Source: Betaproteobacteria bacterium (lineage in GTDB: Bacteria > Pseudomonadota > Gammaproteobacteria > Burkholderiales > SG8-39). From it: a DNA stretch of 6,687 nucleotides. Numbering within the stretch: position 1 is the first letter of the stretch; the number at the start of each line of letters is the position of its first letter. The stretch is from the NCBI GenBank assembly GCA_027317055.1, contig DAHVFK010000196.1:1-6687 (forward strand), given 5' to 3'. A program made the position numbers and the translations under genes. Under the pieces are notes generated by a model. That model had not been told where the DNA came from and searched no databases. It saw only the letters and a list, made by a program, of their open reading frames with translations. Shown piece by piece: positions 1 through 6,170 of the stretch.

Positions 1-2
1 GG

Positions 3-329
3 CGCGTACGCCGCAGCCCGCCGTGGGATTGCGGCTTTGGGGGCCTCGACGCGCGCATGCAGGATACCGCGGAAGGCTTCGGCCAGCCTGTTCGCCACGT
101 TTTCGAGCCGTTCTTTCGCATCGAGCAATCCGTGCCCACACCCCTGGACGCCCGGCCGCGCTACCGGGAAGTGGTGGACGACCGGCTCTGGCACTGGCTC
201 TACCTGCCGCTTGCGCGCGGGGTCGAGAAGCTGACCGCGCTGATCACGGTGCTGCAACGGGGGCGCATCTCGGTGTACCTGATGTACAGCTTCGCGACAT
301 TGCTCTTGCTGCTGTTTTTCGTACGATGA
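3..329 (+). CDS. hyfB: HyfB-like proton-antiporter subunit, C-terminal part (5' end outside window)
   Basis: This is the last 108 residues of a NuoL/MrpA-type membrane subunit that is predicted to move protons or sodium ions in a hydrogenase-4/Ehr-type complex. The reading frame is open from the left edge and stops at TGA 327-329. The fragment carries the family's loop signature WDCGF...ARMQDTAEGFGQP (residues about 8-29), then a soluble stretch, then one last transmembrane helix (about residues 88-107, ISVYLMYSFATLLLLLFF). The GRISVYLMY lead-in to this helix is typical of HyfB-like C-termini. The stop overlaps the next start (ATGA, 4 bp), which places it in the same operon. The conserved lysine and glutamate residues of the pump core lie upstream of the window and cannot be checked. 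The symbol follows E. coli hyf gene order and does not imply hydrogenase activity. Confidence 0.85.
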   Translation, partial: RVRRSPPWDCGFGGLDARMQDTAEGFGQPVRHVFEPFFRIEQSVPTPLDARPRYREVVDDRLWHWLYLPLARGVEKLTALITVLQRGRISVYLMYSFATLLLLLFFVR

Positions 330-1276
330 TCGATCTGGCAGGCGTCGCGGCGCAGTTCACCGAGCTAATGCTCGCGATCCTGCTCGCGCCGCTGCTCACG
401 GGATGGGTCAATCAGTGCCGCGCCTGGCTGCAGAACCGGAGCGCTCCGGGACTGTTGCAGCCCTACCGGACCCTGAACAAGCTGTTCCAGAAAGAAGTCG
501 TGCTGGCGCACGGCGCCAGCCCGCTGTTCCGCATCGCACCGTACCTGATCTTCGGCAGCCTCGCGCTCGCCGCGGCGATCGTGCCGACGCTGGACATCGA
601 TCTGCCGCTTAACGCTGCGGCGGACGCGATCGCGCTCGTCGGCCTGCTGGCGCTGGCAAGACTGTTCGTCTCGCTCGCCGGGATGGACATCGGAACCGCG
701 TTCGGCTCGCTCGGGGCGCGGCGCGAGATGATGGTCGGCTTCCTTGCCGAGCCGGCGCTGCTGATGGTTCTATTTACCGCCTCGCTGATCTCGGGCTCGA
801 CCTCGCTCTCGACCATCGTGCACACGCTCGCGCACAAGGAATTCGTGATCTACCCGAGCATGGCTTTCGCCGGCGTCGCGTTCACGATGGTGTCGCTGGC
901 CGAGAACGCGCGCATCCCGATCGACAACCCGGCCACCCACCTCGAGCTGACGATGATCCACGAGGCGATGGTGCTCGAGTATTCGGGGCGCCACCTGGCG
1001 ATGATCGAGTGGGCCGCCAGTCTGAAGCTGTTCGTGTATTCGTGCATGGGGCTGGCGCTGTTCTTCCCCTTCGGCATCGCCGAGAGCGGCGACTGGCTCG
1101 GCATCGTTCTGGCCCTTCCCGCGCTGCTGCTCAAGCTCGCGGTCGGTGGCGCGGCACTCGCCCTGATCGAGATGCTGAGCGCCAAGATGCGCATCTTCCG
1201 GGCACCCGAATTCCTCGGCAGCGCGTTCCTGTTCGCGGTGCTCGCGATGCTGGTGCACGTCCTGCTGGAGAGCTGA
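326..1276 (+). CDS. hyfC: HyfC-like NuoH-family membrane anchor subunit
   Basis: This 316-residue integral membrane protein matches the length of HyfC/HycD (NuoH family), the subunit that anchors the peripheral electron-transfer arm and forms part of the ion path near it. The start is ATG 326 (MIDLAGV...), not the longer in-frame extension, because it overlaps the hyfB stop by 4 bp and begins directly at the first membrane helix. No strong Shine-Dalgarno is present, so translational coupling to hyfB is likely. The family signature on the loop between helices is clear at residues 193-221: AENARIPIDNPATHLELT followed by MIHEAMVLEYSG, with conserved acidic residues E193, D200, E207, E213 and E218. 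An earlier signature, LLQPYRTLNKLFQKE, lies near residues 45-60. I count about eight hydrophobic segments. The identification as a NuoH-type subunit is firm; the ion it handles is unknown. Confidence 0.93.
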   Translation: MIDLAGVAAQFTELMLAILLAPLLTGWVNQCRAWLQNRSAPGLLQPYRTLNKLFQKEVVLAHGASPLFRIAPYLIFGSLALAAAIVPTLDIDLPLNAAADAIALVGLLALARLFVSLAGMDIGTAFGSLGARREMMVGFLAEPALLMVLFTASLISGSTSLSTIVHTLAHKEFVIYPSMAFAGVAFTMVSLAENARIPIDNPATHLELTMIHEAMVLEYSGRHLAMIEWAASLKLFVYSCMGLALFFPFGIAESGDWLGIVLALPALLLKLAVGGAALALIEMLSAKMRIFRAPEFLGSAFLFAVLAMLVHVLLES

Positions 1277-1277
1277 G

Positions 1278-1940
1278 ATGCTCACGCACTACGGTCCCCA
1301 GCTGGTGAACCTGTTCGCGGCGGTGCTGCTTTTGCTTGCCTTCGCCATGCTGTCCCAGCGCAGAATGCTCTCGCTGATCAACCTGTTCGCAGCGCAGGGC
1401 TTCGTGCTGTTCCTGACCACCAGCTTGGTGGCGGCTCTCACTGGACAGCACCACTTGTACTGGTCGGCGCTGCTGACGCTGGCATTGAAGGTGATCCTCC
1501 TGCCCTGGATCCTGCATCGCCTGATCCGCAAGCTGAACATCAAGTGGGACGTCGAGACGCTGATCAATATCCCGACCACGATGCTGGTGGGCATCGTTCT
1601 GGTGGTGCTCGCGTTCAATCTCGCGCTGCCGATCTCCCAGCTCGCCGGCACGGTCACGCGCTCGACGCTCGGTATCGCGCTCGCCAGCGTGCTGCTCTCG
1701 TTTCTGATGATGATCACGCGTTCGAAGGCGATACCACAGGTGATCGGCTTTCTCGCGATGGAGAACGGCCTGTTCTTCGCCGCCACCGGCGCGGTCTACG
1801 GGATGCCCATGGTGGTCGAGCTGGGCGTCGCGCTCGACGTCCTGGTCGGCGCGCTGATTCTGGGCATCTTCATCTTCCAGATCCGCGAGCGCTTCGACTC
1901 CCTCGACACCCGCCACCTGGAGAGGCTGAAGGAACTCTGA
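1278..1940 (+). CDS. hyfE: HyfE-like membrane subunit (NuoK-like C-terminal half)
   Basis: This 220-residue membrane protein has the size of hydrogenase-4 component E (E. coli HyfE is about 216). It contains roughly six or seven hydrophobic segments and ends in a short charged tail (RERFDSLDTRHLERLKEL). The C-terminal half resembles NuoK/MrpC: QVIGFLAMENGLFF contains E162, and MVVELGVALDVLVGALI contains E181. These two buried glutamates correspond to the pair needed for ion transfer in NuoK-type proteins. A mid-protein segment, VETLINIPTTMLVG, is also characteristic of HyfE. The ATG lies 1 bp after the hyfC stop, and GGAG at 1267-1270 is correctly spaced, so the start is well supported. Its stop shares one base with the hyfF start. 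It presumably links the HyfC anchor to the antiporter-like arm. Confidence 0.9.
   Translation: MLTHYGPQLVNLFAAVLLLLAFAMLSQRRMLSLINLFAAQGFVLFLTTSLVAALTGQHHLYWSALLTLALKVILLPWILHRLIRKLNIKWDVETLINIPTTMLVGIVLVVLAFNLALPISQLAGTVTRSTLGIALASVLLSFLMMITRSKAIPQVIGFLAMENGLFFAATGAVYGMPMVVELGVALDVLVGALILGIFIFQIRERFDSLDTRHLERLKEL
1928..1933 (+). promoter_or_regulatory. Ribosome binding site of the hyfF-like gene
   Basis: GAAGGA lies 6 nt before ATG 1940, inside the last codons of the hyfE-like gene. It supports ATG 1940 over the much longer upstream extension of the same reading frame, which would run through hyfE. Confidence 0.6.
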
Positions 1941-3403
1941 TGATCGAGATGCTCGCGCTCCTGGCCTCGCCGCTCGCAGGCGCTCTCGTGCTGGCGCTGT
2001 ACGGCCATCGCGAACGCGCAGCTGAAGTCAACGCGTTTTTCAGTATCGTCACTTTCGGCGCCGCCGCCGCGCTCACTGGGCGCATCGTCGCGCACGGGCC
2101 GCTGCGCGTGTTGCACGAGCAGTTTTTCGTCGACTCCCTGAACGTCTTTCTGGTCGCGCTGACGGCCTTCATCGGCATGACCACGGCGCTGTTCTCGCGC
2201 CCCTACATGCGCATCGAGCGCGACCACGGGCGGGTTTCGGCTGCCGGACTGCGCCTGTACCACAGCATGTACCAGATGTTCAGCTTCACCATGCTGCTGG
2301 TGCTGACCACTAACAACCTCGGCATCATGTGGGTGGCGATGGAGGCCGCCACGCTGACCACGGTGCTGCTGGTCGCGCTCTACCGCACTCCCGCCTCGCT
2401 CGAGGCGGCCTGGAAGTATTTCATCCTGTGCGGCGTGGGCATCGCGCAGGCGCTGTTCGGAACCATCCTGGTGTATTTCGCGGCCGAGCGGGTCCTGGGC
2501 CCCGGCGTCGGCTCCCTCTTGTGGACCCATCTCGACGCGGTGAAGGCCAGTCTCGAGCCGACCGTCATGTCGATTGCGTTCGTGTTCCTGCTGGTCGGCT
2601 ACGGGACCAAGGTCGGCCTGGTTCCGCTGCACAACTGGCTGCCAGACGCCCACGCCGAAGGCCCCACGCCGGTGTCGGCGGTGCTCTCCGGGCTGCTGCT
2701 GAACGTCGCGTTGTACGCCCTGATCCGCTGCAAGGTAATCGCCGACGGGTCGCTGCATCAGGCCGGCGGCCTGCCGTTCGCCAGCTCGCTGATGATGGGC
2801 TTCGGCCTGCTGTCGGTTGTGGTGGGCGCGTTCTTTCTCTCCCGCCAGCGCGATATCAAGCGTATGTTCGCCTACTCCTCGATCGAGCATATGGGCTTGA
2901 TCGCCTTTGCGTTCGGCATGGGGGGCCCTGTGGCGAGCTTCGCCGGGCTGCTGCACATGACGATGCATTCGCTTACCAAGAGCGCGATCTTCTTCGCCGT
3001 CGGTCATGCCACCCAGAAGACCGGCACTCAGCTGATGGAGAACATCCGCGGCCTGATGCGGGTCAGCCCCACCGTCGGCTGGGGACTGATGCTGGGCACA
3101 CTCGCGATCCTCGGCATGCCGCCGTTTGGCGTGTTCGCGAGCGAGTTCCTGATCCTCACCCAGGCGATCGCGTTGCGCCCCTGGGCCGCCCCGATCCTGC
3201 TCGGCGCGCTCGGCATCGCGTTTGCGGCCATCTTCGGCAAGGTGCAGCCGATGGTCTTCGGCGACACCACCGCCAAGCGGCTGCCCCATCCGCCGGCGCT
3301 GCTGCCCGTATTCGCGCACCTGGGCATTGTGCTGCTGCTCGGGCTTTACATGCCGCCCTATCTCGCCGCCTGGTACCGCCAGGCCGCGCGCCTGATCGGA
3401 TAG
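1940..3403 (+). CDS. hyfF: HyfF-like proton-antiporter subunit (NuoL/M/N family)
   Basis: This 487-residue protein is a complete NuoL/M/N (Mrp antiporter) type subunit, predicted to pump protons or sodium ions across the membrane. It is somewhat shorter than E. coli HyfF (about 526). The start ATG 1940 shares its A with the hyfE stop and has GAAGGA at the right distance; the in-frame extension upstream lies inside hyfE and is not used. Key charged residues of the pump are intact: E135 in WVAMEAATL (helix 5 glutamate), K159 in AAWKYF, K224 in GYGTKVGLVPLHNWLPDAH (helix 7 lysine and following loop, then PTPVSA), and K347 in MHSLTKSAIFF (helix 10-12 region lysine). RDIKRMFAYSSIEHMG (about residue 310-325) is another strong family motif. 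With HyfB it gives the complex at least two antiporter-like subunits. The retained charges argue that the ion-moving arm is functional. Confidence 0.93.
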   Translation: MIEMLALLASPLAGALVLALYGHRERAAEVNAFFSIVTFGAAAALTGRIVAHGPLRVLHEQFFVDSLNVFLVALTAFIGMTTALFSRPYMRIERDHGRVSAAGLRLYHSMYQMFSFTMLLVLTTNNLGIMWVAMEAATLTTVLLVALYRTPASLEAAWKYFILCGVGIAQALFGTILVYFAAERVLGPGVGSLLWTHLDAVKASLEPTVMSIAFVFLLVGYGTKVGLVPLHNWLPDAHAEGPTPVSAVLSGLLLNVALYALIRCKVIADGSLHQAGGLPFASSLMMGFGLLSVVVGAFFLSRQRDIKRMFAYSSIEHMGLIAFAFGMGGPVASFAGLLHMTMHSLTKSAIFFAVGHATQKTGTQLMENIRGLMRVSPTVGWGLMLGTLAILGMPPFGVFASEFLILTQAIALRPWAAPILLGALGIAFAAIFGKVQPMVFGDTTAKRLPHPPALLPVFAHLGIVLLLGLYMPPYLAAWYRQAARLIG

Positions 3404-3405
3404 CC

Positions 3406-4965
3406 GTGGCACCCGAGCTTCCCGGAGTCCAGTTCGAGCCGCTAGCGGGGAGCGTAGCCGCCTGGCGGGCGGCCGTGGACGCGCAACAGTGGTTGCGCGC
3501 CGGCGAGGATATCGCCGACCGGGGCGGCCGCCTGGCGGCGCTGTGGGCGAGCGACGACACCGATCGCGGCGCGGGATTGTGCGTGCGTGCCCTGCTTGTC
3601 TCTTTCGAGGGGCTGATATGCCTCGAGCTTCGCATGCCGGAGCGCGACGCGAGCTTCCCGGATCTGTCGCAGAGTTTTCCCTGCGCGGACCGTATGCAAC
3701 GGGCGGTCCACGACCTGTGCGGCGCGCGGGCGCTCACGCCCGACGGAGATGCGGCGGATCCCCGTCCGTGGCTGCGCCACGGCGCCTGGCCGGAGGACAT
3801 TTTCCCGCTGCGCCGGAACGTCGCCGCGAGCGCACGCTGGCCGGCGCAGCCGGATGCATACCGGTTCGTTACGGTCGAAGGCGACGGCGTGCACGAAATA
3901 CCGGTTGGCCCGGTGCACGCGGGCACCATCGAGCCCGGTCACTTCCGCTTTTCGGTTGTAGGCGAGCGCGTGCTGCGACTCGAGGAAAGGCTCGGCTACA
4001 CGCACAAGGGCATCGAGAAGCGCTTCGAGCAGATGTCTCTCGCCGATGCGATCCGCCTCGCCGGCCGCGTCTCGGGAGACAGCACGGTCGCGTACGCCTG
4101 GGCCTATGCCATGGCGCTGGAGTCGATCAGCGGCGCGCAGGTGAGCGAGCGAGCGCTGCGCCTGCGGGCGCTGCTGCTCGAGCGCGAGCGCATCGCCAAT
4201 CACCTGGGCGACCTCGGCTATCTCGGCAACGACGCCGGACTGGCGTTCGGCCTGGCGCAATTCTCCCGGCTCAAGGAGGACGTCCTGCGCCTGAACGCGC
4301 GCCTGTTCGGCCACCGCTACCTCATGGACCGGATCGTGCCCGGCGGGGTCGCGCTGGACGTCGACCCCGCCGCCATCGCCGTGCTGCTGGACGAGGCGGA
4401 CCGGATCGAACGTGAGGTTCGCGCGCTGCGCGCGATCTACGACGACCACGCGGGCCTGCAGGACCGGTTCATGACCTGCGGCCGGCTTGCGCCGGATACC
4501 GCCGTGCGCCTGGGCGTGGTCGGACTGGCGGCGCGCGCCTGCGGCATCGCGCTTGACGCCCGTGCCCACCCGGGCTACGCGCCCTACACCGAGCTTCAGC
4601 CCAAAGTCATCACCGAGCGCGCGGGGGACGTGGCGGCGCGGGTCAACGTGCGCTTCGAGGAGCTGTTCGAATCGCTACGGCTCGAGCGCCGCATCTTGCG
4701 CCACCTGCCGGCGGGCGAGCGCGTGGCGCCTCTTGCCGTCGCTCCCGAGGGCGGATTCGGCTTCGGCTGGGTCGAAGGCTGGCGCGGCGAGGTGTTCGTC
4801 GCGCTCGAGGCGGGCGCCGCAGGCACGGTGAGGCGCTGCCACCCACACGATCCCTCGTGGCAGAACTGGCCGGCGCTCGAGCACGCGATACTCGGCAACA
4901 TCGTTCCCGACTTTCCCTTGATCAACAAGTCGTTCAACCTTTCCTACGCCGGACAGGACCTCTGA
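3406..4965 (+). CDS. hyfG: HyfG-like fused NuoC-NuoD subunit lacking all Ni-Fe cysteines (Ehr type)
   Basis: This 519-residue soluble protein corresponds to HyfG/HycE (about 555-569 in E. coli). The N-terminal part (about 1-140) is NuoC-like and ends in WPEDIFPLR (128-136). The rest is NuoD/hydrogenase-large-subunit-like, with GPVHAGTIEPGHFRF (168-182) and LGYTHKGIEKRFE (about 196-208). The [NiFe] centre is gone. The usual RxCGxC site reads GRVSGDST (220-227), with S223 and S226 at the cysteine positions. The C-terminal DPCxxC reads DPSWQN (482-487), with S484 and N487. C478 remains nearby but is not at a ligand position. The tail ends NKSFNLSYAGQDL with no protease-processing motif. Start GTG 3406 lies 2 bp after the hyfF stop; it lacks a clear Shine-Dalgarno, and an ATG is not available close by. 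I infer a non-hydrogenase Ehr-type subunit of unknown substrate, possibly quinone-facing as in complex I. Confidence 0.9.
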   Translation: MAPELPGVQFEPLAGSVAAWRAAVDAQQWLRAGEDIADRGGRLAALWASDDTDRGAGLCVRALLVSFEGLICLELRMPERDASFPDLSQSFPCADRMQRAVHDLCGARALTPDGDAADPRPWLRHGAWPEDIFPLRRNVAASARWPAQPDAYRFVTVEGDGVHEIPVGPVHAGTIEPGHFRFSVVGERVLRLEERLGYTHKGIEKRFEQMSLADAIRLAGRVSGDSTVAYAWAYAMALESISGAQVSERALRLRALLLERERIANHLGDLGYLGNDAGLAFGLAQFSRLKEDVLRLNARLFGHRYLMDRIVPGGVALDVDPAAIAVLLDEADRIEREVRALRAIYDDHAGLQDRFMTCGRLAPDTAVRLGVVGLAARACGIALDARAHPGYAPYTELQPKVITERAGDVAARVNVRFEELFESLRLERRILRHLPAGERVAPLAVAPEGGFGFGWVEGWRGEVFVALEAGAAGTVRRCHPHDPSWQNWPALEHAILGNIVPDFPLINKSFNLSYAGQDL

Positions 4966-4967
4966 GG

Positions 4968-5492
4968 ATGCATAAGCTGCTGCGACAGATCGTGAAAGTC
5001 GGCATCAGGACCGAGGCCCCGCCGCAGGCGGACGACTCACTGCGGCAGATCACGGACCGCCTGAACCAGGAGGTGCTGCGCCTGCTGGGCCGTGCGCTCG
5101 CGATCCGCCACGTCGATGCAGGATCGTGCAACGGGTGCGAGCTCGAGATTCACGCCCTCGCCAACCCCTACTACAACATCGAAGGCCTAGGAATCCGCTT
5201 CGTCGCAAGCCCGCGGCACGCCGACATGCTGATGGTGACCGGCCCGGTCTCGCGCAATATGGAGCAGGCGCTGCGCCGCACCTACGAGGCGACTCCCGAG
5301 CCCAAGCTGGTACTGGCGATCGGCGATTGCGGCTGCAGCGGCGGCATCTTCGGCGACGGTTACGCCAGCTGCGGGCGCGTCGCAAGCGTGATTCCGGTCG
5401 ACGTCGCGGTGCCCGGCTGCCCGCCGCCGCCGGCGGCGATCATGCAGGGCATCCTGACCGCCGTGCGGGCGCCCGCTCAGGGCTTCAGGTAA
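4968..5492 (+). CDS. hyfI: HyfI-like NuoB-family [4Fe-4S] subunit
   Basis: This 174-residue protein is the NuoB / hydrogenase small-subunit member of the complex. It carries the iron-sulfur cluster next to the HyfG active-site region. The four expected ligands are present: C54 and C57 in DAGSCNGCELE, C121 in GDCGCSGGIF, and C151 in VPGCPPPP. The spacings (64 residues C57-C121, 30 residues C121-C151) match NuoB-type proteins. The CxxC arrangement of the first pair resembles group 4 hydrogenases and not the adjacent Cys-Cys of NuoB. Two further cysteines, C123 and C135 (YASCGRV), are of unknown role. An amphipathic N-terminal stretch of about 45 residues precedes the domain. ATG 4968 follows the hyfG stop by 2 bp, with GGACAGGA upstream. 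It follows hyfG directly, without a hyfH-like ferredoxin gene. Its last 16 bp overlap the end of a minus-strand DsrE remnant. Confidence 0.92.
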   Translation: MHKLLRQIVKVGIRTEAPPQADDSLRQITDRLNQEVLRLLGRALAIRHVDAGSCNGCELEIHALANPYYNIEGLGIRFVASPRHADMLMVTGPVSRNMEQALRRTYEATPEPKLVLAIGDCGCSGGIFGDGYASCGRVASVIPVDVAVPGCPPPPAAIMQGILTAVRAPAQGFR

Positions 5493-5644
5493 GCGTATCC
5501 CTCGCGCTGCTGCAGCCGGGTAACCTCCGCTACGCCGGAGGGAACGAACGTTGCGTAATCGATGATCGGCTGTTTGGAGAGCCTGCGCTCGTGCAGCGTG
5601 ATCTCGCAGACCTCGAACCGCACTCCGCCCAGCGCAAGGCGCTA
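5477..5644 (-). pseudogene. DsrE/F-family protein remnant (C-terminal part only)
   Basis: Reading the minus strand from 5641 to the TGA at 5479-5477 gives 54 codons that look like the C-terminal half of a DsrE-family sulfur-relay-like protein: GVRFEVCEITLHERRLS, then FVPSGVAEVTRLQQREGYAYLKP in two parts. The cysteine in FEVCEITL is at the position of the family's conserved Cys. The piece has no N-terminal half and no plausible start. Directly upstream and in frame is TAG (5644-5642), and the few codons before it (ADYMYEDIV) also look like family sequence, so a nonsense mutation within a once-longer gene is likely. Further upstream the frame runs into the end of the pilin-like gene without recognisable DsrE sequence. 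Its terminus overlaps the 3' end of the hyfI-like gene on the other strand by 16 bp. Family assignment rests on motif recognition only. A sequencing error could explain the TAG but not the absent N-terminus. Confidence 0.65.
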
Positions 5645-5678
5645 GACGATGTCTTCGTACATGTAATCGGCCGCGGCC

Positions 5679-6071
5679 TCAACGCCCGCCGCAGCTGGCC
5701 GGCATCGCGATATTGGGGTAGCCGTGGCAGCGCCAACTCACCTTGCCGCCCGCGAGCACCGGCGTGAGTCCGATCTCGAGCGCGTTCTTCGCGTTCCAGC
5801 CGTGGATGGAGCCGTTGTCCTGGATCACCCACTTGAATTCGCCGTGCTTCGCATCCGATGTCGGCGCCAGCTTAAGCCCCTTGCCGGCCCCTGCAAGACT
5901 ACCCGCCTTTTCCGCCGCCGCGGCGACCTGCTGCTGCGCAGGCGCGGCGCCGGCGATCAGCGCCTGAGCCGCCCCTTTCGTTTCCGAGCTTTCCATCTGC
6001 GGCAGCACGACCGCCACCACGATGAACCCTACTAGAGCCAGTCCCGCCACGATCAACAACAGGATTCGCAT
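5679..6071 (-). CDS. Small membrane-anchored protein with type IV pilin-like C-terminus
   Basis: This 130-residue protein has one N-terminal transmembrane helix (about residues 3-24, MRILLLIVAGLALVGF...) with a single Arg before it. An Ala/Gln/Gly-rich linker follows (about 33-66, containing AAPAQQQVAAAAEKAG). The C-terminal domain (about 78-130) resembles the end of type IV pilins: IGLTPVLAGGKVSWRC, then PNIAMPASCGGR. C115 and C127 would form the pilin D-loop disulfide. The N-terminus lacks the prepilin peptidase site and GFTLIELM motif of true pilins, so this is probably a periplasmic domain on an anchor and not an assembled fibre subunit. The start ATG at 6071 is preferred to GTG 6095 because a strong Shine-Dalgarno precedes it and the helix starts immediately. 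It sits just upstream of the DsrE remnant on the same strand. The function is unknown. Confidence 0.72.
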   Translation of the reverse strand: MRILLLIVAGLALVGFIVVAVVLPQMESSETKGAAQALIAGAAPAQQQVAAAAEKAGSLAGAGKGLKLAPTSDAKHGEFKWVIQDNGSIHGWNAKNALEIGLTPVLAGGKVSWRCHGYPNIAMPASCGGR

Positions 6072-6170
6072 CGCCTCCCCCTGGATTCTTGCCACGATCC
6101 CTTCAACGCGACTGTATCACGTGCAAAAAGGGCCTACACGCGCCGGGGCGAAGGCGCGAGAATCCGCCCG
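6072..6170. promoter_or_regulatory. Divergent intergenic region between pilin-like gene and acyP
   Basis: This 99-bp gap separates two genes that point away from each other, so promoters for both must lie here or overlap the coding ends. I find no convincing -35/-10 pair. The least GC-rich part, around 6110-6130 (GTATCACGTGCAAAAAG), is the likeliest promoter core, but this is inference from base composition only. Confidence 0.3.
6074..6082 (-). promoter_or_regulatory. Ribosome binding site of the pilin-like gene
   Basis: On the minus strand AGGGGGAGG ends 2 nt before ATG 6071; the AGGGGG part ends 5 nt before it. This favours ATG 6071 over the in-frame GTG at 6095. Confidence 0.5.

Noticed and set aside
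1796..3412. Long open frame (538 codons) on the minus strand opposite the hyfF-like gene
   Set aside because: Its translation is rich in Arg, Gln, His, Glu and Gly with no fold-like pattern, and it is exactly antisense to a gene with clear family motifs. It results from strong third-position G/C bias.
3442..4569. Open frames of 257-375 codons on the minus strand and a 308-codon + strand frame across the hyfG-like gene
   Set aside because: All are low-complexity Arg/Ala/Gly-rich shadows of the well-supported HyfG-like frame.
326..5492. Annotating the operon as a functional hydrogenase-4 / formate hydrogenlyase
   Set aside because: The large subunit lacks all four Ni-Fe cysteines, and no hyfH-like or formate dehydrogenase gene is present in the window.
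326..5492. Annotating the operon as NADH dehydrogenase (complex I)
   Set aside because: The gene set and order (HyfB, HyfE, HyfF types, fused NuoC-NuoD, CxxC in the NuoB-like subunit) are those of the group 4 hydrogenase lineage, and no NuoE/F/G-type genes are seen.
5524..5541. Hairpin CCTCCG/CGGAGG after the hyfI-like gene as an operon terminator
   Set aside because: The stem is only 6 bp with a 6-nt loop, has no T-run, and lies inside codons for the conserved PSGVAEV stretch of the DsrE remnant, so it is explained by coding sequence.
5530..5832. 100-codon minus-strand frame and + strand frames across 5126-6035
   Set aside because: These have no recognisable motifs and overlap the DsrE-like and pilin-like frames, whose translations make protein sense.
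6096..6170. CACGTG element in the divergent gap as an operator
   Set aside because: It is a single 6-bp palindrome in GC-rich DNA, with no extended symmetry or second copy.
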